A stretch of DNA of 64,000 bases from Rebecca billardiae RCC1528 (Eukaryota; Haptophyta). Under the pieces are notes generated by a model, which searched no databases, had not been told where the DNA came from, and was given only the letters and a program-made list of their open reading frames with translations. Location: assembly GCA_965240325.2 (NCBI GenBank), contig OZ251235.1, forward strand, positions 1,798,001-1,862,000, read 5' to 3'. Position numbers and translations under genes: made by a program. This document shows, piece by piece, positions 20,091-29,419 of this stretch. Every line of letters starts with the position of its first letter. Position 1 is the stretch's first letter.

Positions 20091-21295
20091 TTACTTGCTG
20101 ACGACAATGTCCGGATACTCACCTGTAGAGAGCCACGTCGCGCACTCGGGCGTGAGCTGGTCTCGGACGACCCGGTCATATTTCTCCAGCTGCTCCTTGC
20201 TGAGAACATCCTTCCACCTGTTGTTGGTGCCCTTGTTCACGAAAATCTGGCCACCGCCGTCTGCCTTGCCATCGGCCGCCCACGGCCTCCCACCGAGCGG
20301 CGCGACCTTGTCGCCCATGCCCTGCATGTACTCGAACGTGCACTTGCGCACCTGCTCGTCGAACTTGGCGTCGTCCACCGGCGTGCCGAGGAACTCGGCG
20401 ATGCGCCGCATCTCGCCGGGAAGGTCCGCCTTCAGGTTGTTGAAGTGCACGAAGAGGATGTTCTCGAGGTTGCGGTACTGCCACCACGTGCTCACGTTGT
20501 AAAAGAGCGACCACCACGGCCACCCGTCCGACTCCCACGGGTGCGTCTCCCAGCCCTGCGAGATCCACCGGTCAAAGAGCGTTGCCGGCGTGAACTTCTC
20601 CTCGTGCCACTTCGGCAGCGGCGGCCCGATCAGAGTCGGGCGATCGTTCATGCTGGCGTACCAAGAGTCGTTCCCTTTGTCGTAGTGATGGCACAGCGAC
20701 ATGTACGCGTCGCGGCCGTCGCGGCCGATGTAGATGTACTTGGCCTTGGGATAGTAGGGCATGGCTGTCGCGGGGAGGTGCGTCTTGAGGAAGCGGCGGT
20801 GCTGGAGCTGGTCGATCATCTCCATCTTTGCATCGAGGTCTCCCGCCGCCAGATCCACCCACGGGGAGATGTCGGGCACGGGCTTGGGCGGGTCCTCGCC
20901 GTTGAAGATGAGCATTGCCACGATCTGCTGCATCCAGGTGGTCCCCTGCGGCCGGAAGTGCGAGCGCGCGAAAGGGAGGGGGCGCAGGTCGAGACGGGGT
21001 GCTACGAACACACGCATGCACACGGCTCGGGCCGAACGGGCGGGATGTCCCGCGCTGCCACGCGCGCACGCACCGACTTGTAGGCCGTCACGATGAAGAC
21101 ATCATCGTCGCGCGGGTTGAACTTGTCCCAGACCGTGCTGTCGAAGTGGTGCGACTTGTACACCCGTGTGCGCTTGGGGACGCGGTTGCGATTGGCCAGC
21201 TCGATGTAGAGTTTGGCGGCGCGAGCCAGGAAGTACCCCACCGCCGCGGTGGCGACAAAAAGCGCCGCTTCCTCCAAGCGGATGACGGCATCCAT
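20091..21295 (-). CDS. Sulfotransferase (PAPS-dependent), N-terminal membrane anchor
   Basis: Two exons are inferred: 21295-21074 and 20945-20091 (358 residues), with a 128-bp GTGCGT...CAG intron in phase 0. The splice falls exactly inside the PAPS-binding loop and restores the YKS-GTTW motif, which is strong evidence for it. Other family marks are the catalytic His in FLKTHLPA, the 3'-phosphate site YIGRDGRDAYMS, and the late KGTNNRWKDVL that matches the RKGxxGDWKN loop of cytosolic-type sulfotransferases. Residues about 10-30 (LFVATAAVGYFLARAA) form a hydrophobic segment, so the enzyme may be membrane-anchored, unlike most members with this fold. It transfers sulfate from PAPS to hydroxyl or amino acceptors; the acceptor (sterol, lipid, glycan) is unknown. 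It is followed 257 bp upstream by the channel gene on the same strand. Confidence 0.9.
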
Positions 21296-21551
21296 CGTGA
21301 TGCGGGATGGCGGCGGTGATGATGAATCGCGCGCTCCGAATTAATTTCTGTGCCGCCTGATGATAATGAGCCCGATGCAAAACCCGACAGCTGCACGAGC
21401 GCTGCATCTGCTACATGCGCAGGCGCCGCAGTGGCGGCAGCGGCTTGATCGGCACCAGCGAGACCACATTGTCACGTGACACGTCCGCGCTGCTCATCTG
21501 CATCGCTCACGCCGAGGCCGAGCGTGGCGCTCCGCCTCACTGCGCACGTAC

Positions 21552-24500
21552 TCAGTGCAGCTGGCGATGGTCGGCGCGCGCCGCGTTGGCGCCCGCTCTG
21601 GCCGGCTTGCCGTTCTTCGGCGAGTGCGGCCCCCGGAGCGTCAGCGCGCGCATCAGCGTGCGCGGCGGCTTCCGCTGCGCGCTCTCCGCCATCCTTCGCC
21701 GCAGCCGGAAGCCCTGAAAGTTCGCCTGCACGACCGCGGCGGCCGCCCACGCGAGCGCTCGCGCGCGGTGTGCCTCCCATTGTACAAACTCCTCTGGCAG
21801 TAGCGCGTGGTTGTGCGCGTGGCGCTTGCACAGCAGGTAGAGCAGGTGCTGCGCGCGCAGCGGCGCGCGGTTCGTCGCGTCGTGCACGCTGCCCAGCAGC
21901 GTCGACGACGCCGCGGCCGGCGAGCCGCCGGCGCGCGGCGACGGCGCGCGCGCTGAGAGCGCTTGCGCCTCGCCCTCACGCCGGCTGCGGCCCGAGAGCT
22001 CGGACGCGTCGCTCAGGTCGCCGATGTGCATCTTCTTGAGCGCGACGCGCGCCGCCTGACGCCCCGCCGGCGACTCGACCGCGTTGAGCGCGAGCAGCAT
22101 GTACCTCAGCTCGAGCAGCTCGATCCGGTCCCAGACGACGCCGTGAGAGAGCGCGCGGCGCGCGCCGACTGGTGTCAGGTCGGCCGGCCCAAAGTCCAAA
22201 TCCTCTGGCCCGCGCGCCGGCCCGCCCGTGTACGCGCGCTCGCGCTCGGCGAGCGCGCGCAGCACGTGCGGCAGCTCGTACATCGGCATCTCGTCCGTCG
22301 CCGGCCGCCGCGCGCGCGGCGCCGCGCGCACGACCGCCGCCGAGTGCGAGTGCGTCGCTACCCACGCTTCCAAGAAGAGCCCGAATCTCGCGAGCGAGAT
22401 CGGCCAGCGGCGGCGCTCAAGCACGACCGTGAAGGCGTCGAGGATGGTGGCGACGTAGAGGTTGAGCAGCACGTTGATCACGAGGACCCAGTGCGAGGTG
22501 AAGAAGAGGAACGCCGCGATCGGCGAGCCGCAGTCCGAGTGTCGGCCCGGCGGCGCGTCCGCGGCCGGCGTGCAGAGCGGCGGCGCGACCGAAGCGTCGA
22601 CCATCATCGCTATCCAGTCTTCGCCCGCCGCGACCTCAAAGAGGAGGAGGAGCCCCTTGAAGATGGAGCGGAAGTTGGCGTGGCCGTCGAGGTGCTCGCC
22701 GAGCCGCACGTCGCCGAAGAGCTGCAGCCCGAGCGCCGCGTACATGTACGTGAGCAGCAGCTGCAGCGAGAGGATGTTCACGATCAGCGGCAGGCTGAGC
22801 CGCATTGCGCCCAGGAGCATGTGCACACCGCGCAGCTGCAGCGCGCGCGCGCCCATCTGCACGCGCATGACGAGGCGGAGCGTGGCGAGCGGCAGCGACA
22901 TGCCGTCCACCGAGAAGGGCAGCGCCGCGCGCGCCGGCCGCGGCGTCGCGCACAGCGCGAGCAGCGCCGCCACCACCAGCGCGTCCACCAGCCCCCACAG
23001 AGTGGCCACATACACACGCACTCCGTACGCCGAGAAATCGATCGCGAGCTCGAGCGCAAACGCGACGGCAAAGAGGAGCTTGAGCGCGGCGAAGAGGCGC
23101 TCGTCGAGGGTGAAGTCGCGCACGTGCTCGGCCGTGAGCGCGACCACCGCCAGCCCGCTCAGCGCCGCGCTCGCGCGGTGCACCGCGCCGGACTTGGACA
23201 CCCGCATCGCGACGCGCCGCCAGAGCGCCGCGGGCTCTCGTGCTGCAAACGATCGGTAATGGCCGCGCACGTCGAGCGCGCGCGCGTTGCGCAGGAGGTC
23301 GGCCCAGCGCCGCTGCATCGGCGTGAGGTGCCCCTTGCTCGCCACCTTGTTGAACTCCGCCGCCACCGAGCCGATGAAGATCTTCACGATGAAGAAGCCC
23401 ACGAAGAAATTAAACGCCACGAAAAAGAGGGCGTTGTAGGGAGACGCGTCGGCGCGCGGCTGCTGGCCTGGCGCGACAATGTCGGTGGCGGCGCGCATGA
23501 CGGGGAGCCAGCCCTTCATCGAGGCGCACTCGAAGACGGTGAGGAACGCGCGGCCGAAGTTGTCGAACGTCAGCCGCGGGCTGCTCCACACGCGCGGGCC
23601 GAACACGCCCGTGCCGCCGCTCCGGAACACACCGACGCACTCGGCGCGGCCGCTCACCGTCGGGTCATTGCACCGACCAAACGCGCCGACAAACAGGCTG
23701 AGGCCGATCACGGCGAAGAGGACGAGGAGCACGGTGAAGAGGAAGAGCACGCGCGTCGACGCCTCGAACGACTTGAGCAGCGCCGTCGCCACCAGCCGCA
23801 TCGCCGGGTACCGCGAGACCGCGCGCAGCGGGCGCAGGATGCGCAGCGCGCGCAGCGCGCGCGCAATCCCTCCAGAGTGGCCAAGGAGGTCACTGGCATA
23901 GGAGGCGGCGAGGACGACGACGTCGAGCTGGTTCCAGCCGTCGCGCAGGTACGCGGTCTTGCCGAGCAGCAGCCCGCGCGGCAGCGCCGCCACCAGCCGC
24001 AGCACCAGCTCCACCGAGAAGAACGCGATGAAGATCGTGTCCAGAATCTCGGTCGCGAGATAGACGCGGTTGTTTGCGTTGAGCGGGTGCGCAAGGACGT
24101 CCGGGGCGTCGATGGCGAGGGTGAGCGAGGAGAGGGCGATGACGAAGAGCACGGTCGCCTCGAAGCGCGAGTCGGTGACGATGTGCTGCGCCACCGACGA
24201 CGCGCGCGCGCACGCGCCCGTCTCCACGCCCATGAACGACGACGAGCGCGCGCCCACCGACTGCGCCGGCCGCGGCACGACATCAATCCGAGCGCGCGCG
24301 CGCATTCGCCCGGACACGTCAACGTGGCCGGCGGCGGCGTGCGCGTGCGCGGAGGCGCTGGCGGCGGCGTGCGCGCCGTTGGCGTGCGCGTTGCTGGCCG
24401 ACGACGGCGGCGCCTTCGCGCCGTGGCTCGCGCACACGCTCAGCCGGCGCGCGCCGTTGCTCTGACCGCCGCCGCCGGCCGCGCCGCCGGCCGCGCCGGG

Positions 24501-26693
24501 CCCGCTCGGCGGATGCGCCGCCGTCGGCTCGCGCACCGCGCGCGGCTTGAGGACGACGGAGGACTCGGCCTGGAGGAGGTGCTCCATCATCACCTCGCGC
24601 GCGTCGACGCTCGCGCCGCCGCCGCGCAGCAGCTCGCGCAGCGCCGTCGGGTCCTGCTCCTCGCTCGACGTCTGGCTGCGCTCGTGCACGGCCGCAGCTT
24701 TCCGCGCGGCCTGGTCCTCCTTGCTCTGCGAAGTCGCGGCGAAATTAATCATCAGGATGACGACGAGGAAGTTGAGCGCGACGTACTTGGTGAAGACGAA
24801 GTAGAGGAGGAAGTACGAGGCGCCGATGTACCGCGACACCGCCATCACGTGCCCCATGATCGTCGACGTCCCGCCGCCCGAGAAGACCAGGTCGAGGGTG
24901 AGTAACGATGCGAAGAAATGGTCAAAGTGCGAGCGGGCGCGCGCGCCGCCCTCCAGGTGGTCGAACTCGCCGGCGAAGAGCTGCGTGCCGATGATGGCGA
25001 AGACGAGCATCACGACGAGCAGCAGGACCACCACCGACACCACGCCCGACGCCGAGCGCAGCACCGTCGCCAGCACGATGTCGTGCCGCAGCAGCTTGGA
25101 GAGCAGCCGCAGCGCGCGCATCGAGCGCAGAGCGGTGAATGACGCCGGCAGTGAGAAGCAGAGCGTCGCGAGCGCGGCGACGGTGATGGCGCCGTCGAAG
25201 AGGTTCCACGGCGAGCGCGCGTAGTCGAGCACGCCGAGGATGAGCAGCTTGATCCCCATCTCCACCACGAAGATCAGCGTGAACGCGTCGAGCAGCCGGC
25301 TGATGACCGCGGCCTCGGAGGCGCTCGCGTCCGCCCGCACAAGTGCCATGACCACGACGTTGAGGACGACGATGCCCGTGACGAGGTTCTCGAAGGGCGC
25401 GCTCTCCGGGCCGTCGCCGACGAGGCGGCGGCCGCGCTGGCGCAGCCGCGTGAGCAGCCCCGGCCGGCGCGGCTCGAGCCCGATCGGGTGCGCCACCGCC
25501 GCCCCGCCGCCGTGCGTCGCGCCGAGCCCGCGCGCCGCCGCGAACGTAGCGTACTGCTCGCGCAGCGACTGCCGCGTGGTCGACTGCTGCACCTTGCCGG
25601 TCGTCTGCTTGAAGGAGGCGCGGACGATGGCGATGAAGAGGGAGAAGAAGATGAAGGTGACCGAGACGACCAGCAGCACAAAGTACATCACCGACAGCGC
25701 GCCGTTCGCCTCGAGGATGCCGTGCAGCGTGGGCGCGACGACGACACCCGACGCCGCGTTGAACACCGTGAGCCACGCTGCGAGCGCCGAGTCGAAAGTT
25801 GTGAACGCGCGGTTGTCGACGGCGAGCGGCGTGCACGCGGCGGGCTCGGCGCAGACGGCGGGCCGCGCGGCGAACCACCCGACCGCCGACTCGGGGGGGC
25901 GGCAGAACCGCCTCGGCCGCTGCTCGACCCACTCCGGATCGGCGGCGGCGCCGCCGCCGCCGCCGTCGGCGGCGGTGGCGCCGCCGCCGCCCACGCGCAC
26001 CTGGCATGTCGCGTCGAGCGCGTCCTGGAAGGAGTGGAGGCCGAAGGCGGTGTACACGAGGAGCAGGAGCATCACGAGCACGGCGCAGTCGCGCAGCAGC
26101 GGCAGCGACGCGACCAGCGCCTCGAGCATCCGCCGGATGTTCGTCAGGAACTTGACCGCGCGCAGCGCGCGGATCGCGCGGAACGCGCGCACGGCGCGCA
26201 GCGCCTGCAGCGCGCCGCCGTCGAACTGGGCGTGCGGCATGCTGACCATCAGCACGGCGAACCACGAGATGACGACGATGAACGCGTCCACGCGCGTCCA
26301 GCCGTCGCGCAGCGCCTTGCGCGGGCCGTACGCCACGAAGCGCAGCAGCAGCTCGAGCGTGAAGATGATGGTGAACCACAGGTCGAGCTTGCCGAGCAGC
26401 GGCTTGCTGACGAGCTGGTACGCGCGCACGCGCGTGTCCAGCGCGAGGCCGACGATGCTCAGCAGGATCGTGAGGATGATCACCGGGTCGAAGAGCGGGT
26501 GTGCCAGCACGCCGTGCGCCCACGCCGCGACGCGCTCGGCAAGCGCCGAGACGCGGTCCCAGCAGCGCGGCCGCTGCAGCAGCCGCGCGCGATCCTGCCT
26601 GTAGCGCTCGACGTACGCGTCGGACGGCCTCTCGATGGTCGGGCGCGCCCCGCCACTCGGCAGCGCCGCCAGCTTCGGCGGCGAGGGCGCCAT
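21552..26693 (-). CDS. Four-domain voltage-gated cation channel (CaV/NaV superfamily)
   Basis: The protein has 1713 residues in one exon. Four homologous six-TM domains lie at about 60-370, 430-690, 850-1150 and 1170-1450. Each S4 is recognisable by Arg every third residue: RAVRAFRAIRALRAV (I), LRSMRALRLLSKLLR (II), RALRALRILRPLRAVSR (III) and a weaker LRLVMRVQMGARALQLR (IV). Pore loops align as FNAASGVVV (about 311), DLVFSGGGT (about 606), FECASMKGW (about 1059) and FEVAAGEDW (about 1356), giving V/G/K/E at the positions that are E/E/E/E in Ca channels and D/E/K/A in vertebrate Na channels. The II-III linker (about 690-850) is Ala/Gly/Ser-rich. A C-terminal IQ-like motif, VVQANFQGFRLRRRM (about 1655), suggests calmodulin binding. 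The protein is a plasma or flagellar membrane channel. Ion selectivity cannot be inferred because the filter is divergent. Confidence 0.92.
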   Translation of the reverse strand: MAPSPPKLAALPSGGARPTIERPSDAYVERYRQDRARLLQRPRCWDRVSALAERVAAWAHGVLAHPLFDPVIILTILLSIVGLALDTRVRAYQLVSKPLLGKLDLWFTIIFTLELLLRFVAYGPRKALRDGWTRVDAFIVVISWFAVLMVSMPHAQFDGGALQALRAVRAFRAIRALRAVKFLTNIRRMLEALVASLPLLRDCAVLVMLLLLVYTAFGLHSFQDALDATCQVRVGGGGATAADGGGGGAAADPEWVEQRPRRFCRPPESAVGWFAARPAVCAEPAACTPLAVDNRAFTTFDSALAAWLTVFNAASGVVVAPTLHGILEANGALSVMYFVLLVVSVTFIFFSLFIAIVRASFKQTTGKVQQSTTRQSLREQYATFAAARGLGATHGGGAAVAHPIGLEPRRPGLLTRLRQRGRRLVGDGPESAPFENLVTGIVVLNVVVMALVRADASASEAAVISRLLDAFTLIFVVEMGIKLLILGVLDYARSPWNLFDGAITVAALATLCFSLPASFTALRSMRALRLLSKLLRHDIVLATVLRSASGVVSVVVLLLVVMLVFAIIGTQLFAGEFDHLEGGARARSHFDHFFASLLTLDLVFSGGGTSTIMGHVMAVSRYIGASYFLLYFVFTKYVALNFLVVILMINFAATSQSKEDQAARKAAAVHERSQTSSEEQDPTALRELLRGGGASVDAREVMMEHLLQAESSVVLKPRAVREPTAAHPPSGPGAAGGAAGGGGQSNGARRLSVCASHGAKAPPSSASNAHANGAHAAASASAHAHAAAGHVDVSGRMRARARIDVVPRPAQSVGARSSSFMGVETGACARASSVAQHIVTDSRFEATVLFVIALSSLTLAIDAPDVLAHPLNANNRVYLATEILDTIFIAFFSVELVLRLVAALPRGLLLGKTAYLRDGWNQLDVVVLAASYASDLLGHSGGIARALRALRILRPLRAVSRYPAMRLVATALLKSFEASTRVLFLFTVLLVLFAVIGLSLFVGAFGRCNDPTVSGRAECVGVFRSGGTGVFGPRVWSSPRLTFDNFGRAFLTVFECASMKGWLPVMRAATDIVAPGQQPRADASPYNALFFVAFNFFVGFFIVKIFIGSVAAEFNKVASKGHLTPMQRRWADLLRNARALDVRGHYRSFAAREPAALWRRVAMRVSKSGAVHRASAALSGLAVVALTAEHVRDFTLDERLFAALKLLFAVAFALELAIDFSAYGVRVYVATLWGLVDALVVAALLALCATPRPARAALPFSVDGMSLPLATLRLVMRVQMGARALQLRGVHMLLGAMRLSLPLIVNILSLQLLLTYMYAALGLQLFGDVRLGEHLDGHANFRSIFKGLLLLFEVAAGEDWIAMMVDASVAPPLCTPAADAPPGRHSDCGSPIAAFLFFTSHWVLVINVLLNLYVATILDAFTVVLERRRWPISLARFGLFLEAWVATHSHSAAVVRAAPRARRPATDEMPMYELPHVLRALAERERAYTGGPARGPEDLDFGPADLTPVGARRALSHGVVWDRIELLELRYMLLALNAVESPAGRQAARVALKKMHIGDLSDASELSGRSRREGEAQALSARAPSPRAGGSPAAASSTLLGSVHDATNRAPLRAQHLLYLLCKRHAHNHALLPEEFVQWEAHRARALAWAAAAVVQANFQGFRLRRRMAESAQRKPPRTLMRALTLRGPHSPKNGKPARAGANAARADHRQLH

Positions 26694-27189
26694 CGCTCGG
26701 GCTGTGCTCGGCGAGGGCTTGGCGCTTCAAATCGAGCTCGGCCCCGCCGCGAGCATGGCGCTGAAATCTTGCGCGCAGTGGCGCGCTGTGTGCCTGCCGC
26801 TTGAGCAAGCTGAAAGCGACCACCTTGCGGTGTCGCGCCGCCGCCTCGCGCCTCGCTGTCGAGCTCGCGACGTGGCAGTTGAAACAGTGTTCCAACCGAT
26901 TTACTTGCCACCAACGTCGCTCGTATTCATCTGGCGGGGGGAGTAGATATCATCAGGTTCGGGACTGTTGAGTGTCATATTACGATTGACACTATGGATC
27001 AGAGCAAGCGTACTGTTTTATGGCGGATCAGAGCAAGCGAGCTTGAACGCGAATACAAGTTCATCGCTCTTTCATCGGTTGGGCCACAATTAACCGCCTT
27101 GATGAGGGAACACTCACCACCCTCACTGCCTCAGCAGCACAGGTGGTGCGGGGCCCCTTGGGGAGGGGGGGGGGGGCGGCGCTGTCACC
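26694..27189. other. Shared upstream region of channel and RTX-type genes
   Basis: The 496 bp between two divergent ATGs includes an AT-richer stretch at 26880-27080. It presumably holds two promoters; no defined element is visible. Confidence 0.4.
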
Positions 27190-28248
27190 ATGCGTGCGCG
27201 ATTCGCTTGGCTGTGCGCGGCTTTGGCGCTGCAGCGCCTTTCCGAAGCCGCTGAGCGTCCTGGCCCTCGCCGGCGGCAGCTCACTTTCCTCGAGGGCGGC
27301 GCCGATGACGACGTTCTCGATGGCGAGGATGGCGCTCAGGATATTATTCGTGCGGGCGAGGGGAACAACGTGATCAGAATGCACGACGGCGGCGGCTTTG
27401 CGAGCGCTGGCGACGGCGACGATACCATCATCGCGTACGCCGGCTACGAAATTGTGCAGGCTGGAAACGGAGACAACTACGTCCACCTCGGGGATGGCGG
27501 CGGATTTGTCGCTGCGGGCGATGGCGACGATTCGATCACCCTGCAGGATGGGTACGCAAAGGTGCAGGCGGGCGGTGGCAACGACCTGGTGGACATCGGG
27601 AATGGTGGCGGCTTCGTCGGCGCCGGCGCCGGCCACGACACTGTCATCACCGGCGACGGCGGCGACGCGTACACTGCGGTCGACGCGGGCGCAGGCGACG
27701 ACACTGTCATCATCGGCGATGGAGGCGCCTTTGTCAGCGGCGGCGACGGGGCGGACACCATCATCTCGCACGGCAGCGGGCGCTTGGTCGTCGACGGAGG
27801 CCCCGGCAACGACGTCATCCGCACCGGCAGCGGCTACGACGTCGTCAACGCCGGCAGCGGCAACGATGTCGTGGACGTCGGCAGTGGCGGCGCGTTTGTC
27901 GGCGGCGGCGCCGGTGACGATTACATCGTGGCTGGCGCTGGGTATGACGTGGTGGACGCGGGGCCCGGGGACGACTGGGTCTTCATCGGCGACGGCGGCG
28001 GCTTCGCCTACGGCGGCACCGGGAACGACGTCCTCATCGGTGGCTCCGGCGACGACATCCTCGACGGCGGCAAGGGCGACGACTACATCGCGTGCGGAGA
28101 TGGGTACGACGTCGCGAACGGCGGCGGCGGGCGTGACACGTTCGTCAACTGTGAGGTGATCGTGCCGTCGTCGCCGCCCTCGGCGCCGCCGCCGCCGTCC
28201 CCGCCGGCGCCGCCCCCGACCCGCCGCCGCAGGCGCCTTCAACAATAA
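27190..28248 (+). CDS. Secreted protein of RTX-type calcium-binding repeats with Pro-rich tail
   Basis: The protein has 352 residues. A signal peptide (about 1-21, [16 protein letters not shown]) is followed by a basic RRR processing-like site. Residues about 34-310 are almost entirely degenerate nonapeptides of the GGxGxDxhx type ([41 protein letters not shown]), which fold into a Ca-binding parallel beta-roll. The pattern alternates GDGGGF and GxGDD, giving blocks of about 36-40 residues. A short [15 protein letters not shown] stretch and a basic end (RRRRRLQQ) close it. Such repeats occur in many bacterial exported enzymes and adhesins and here have no attached catalytic or pore-forming domain, so no toxin role is indicated. 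A wall, scale or adhesive role is a guess. Codon use matches its neighbours, so any transfer from bacteria would be old. Confidence 0.85.
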   Translation: MRARFAWLCAALALQRLSEAAERPGPRRRQLTFLEGGADDDVLDGEDGAQDIIRAGEGNNVIRMHDGGGFASAGDGDDTIIAYAGYEIVQAGNGDNYVHLGDGGGFVAAGDGDDSITLQDGYAKVQAGGGNDLVDIGNGGGFVGAGAGHDTVITGDGGDAYTAVDAGAGDDTVIIGDGGAFVSGGDGADTIISHGSGRLVVDGGPGNDVIRTGSGYDVVNAGSGNDVVDVGSGGAFVGGGAGDDYIVAGAGYDVVDAGPGDDWVFIGDGGGFAYGGTGNDVLIGGSGDDILDGGKGDDYIACGDGYDVANGGGGRDTFVNCEVIVPSSPPSAPPPPSPPAPPPTRRRRRLQQ

Positions 28249-29419
28249 CTCATCACATCTCAGCATCCGCTCGTATCGAATCAGGTTCAGGCCCAAGTGC
28301 TGAGCTAAGCTTATAATGATATATAAAGCTAGCTTGCGGACTACTACGACGGGTGACTCGCATTGGCCGCGATCAGCCAACTGTAGGTGCACTTCTTAGT
28401 AGAGAGAGAGCCGAGAGCCCCGACGGAGAGAGAGAGACTAGATTGTCTGATCAGAGAGACGGACGCGGACGAGTACGGACGGATCATATCCGGCCCGTCC
28501 GCCCGAACCAAAGTAGACTATTAGGCTGGCCGGCTCCGGTCCATCGCCCCCCCACCCCCACGGTAGCTTACGTAGCTCCGTTATATCACTATATACGTCT
28601 TGGCCGCCCCGTCGGAGCCGAAGTCAATAACCAAGCGCGGACCCGGCATGCAGCAGAGAGTCCCTTCCCACGGTCCGCGCCCATTTGAATACTTTGATTG
28701 ACGATGATCAGACTTCATTCGGTCAACGATAGTAGTCTAGACGAATCATGGTGCAACGTCCGAAATGTAAGCTAGTGAGTAGTGAAATGTCCGCATCCGA
28801 CCACCTCCGCCAGTCCCAATAGGTTCAGACTCTATTTTTGTCAAAGGAATCGCCAATCTACAGTGATTTCCAATTTCCAATCCAACGTCATTTTTGATTT
28901 TACTCGCAGTCACACAGTGGCGGCGCGACCGCTGCGGCGGCGCTCGCACAAAATCACCTCCAAAATCAACCCGAACCTGATCCTAATATCCAGCAGGACA
29001 GCATGGCTGGCGGTGGCATCTCGAGGCCTGCGTCTCGACTACTAGAAGCCTTCAGAATTATTCTCAGAATACAAGCCTTCAGATGATTCTGAAATGAACG
29101 AAACATGAGCCAAGCACTTCTGAACACGCTGTGCGGAACATCACCACAACATCGAGCCGAAGCCCGTCACGCCCGACCTCGACCGTCGTCATGCCTCAAG
29201 ATGCGTTCGCCGAGCGCTCCCAATCAATGTCAATATATGACAATTTTATACTGCGCTAAGTGGCTATATGCTGTAATTACTACCCGCGTCCGCCCTTACT
29301 CAGATTTCAGCCTGCGTGGTTAGTCATGATGCGATACCATCATAATCTAGTCCACACCGAGTGGACGACAGTGATCGTTGGCAGGGCGGAGCTCTGGCCA
29401 GGCTGACGGATGAGTCATG
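28249..29419. other. Convergent intergenic region, no gene recognised
   Basis: The 1.2 kb of lower-GC sequence between the RTX-type gene and the SNF2 gene contains GAGAGA runs near 28400-28440. Short open frames show no family features. Confidence 0.5.

Noticed and set aside
21963-24905. Plus-strand 980-residue open frame inside the channel gene
   Set aside because: Composed of Arg/His/Glu/Ala with no family signal; it arises because GC-rich codons rarely form stops on the opposite strand.
27190-28248. RTX-type gene considered as a toxin
   Set aside because: Only the calcium-binding repeats are present; no pore-forming, protease or lipase domain and no activation or export genes.
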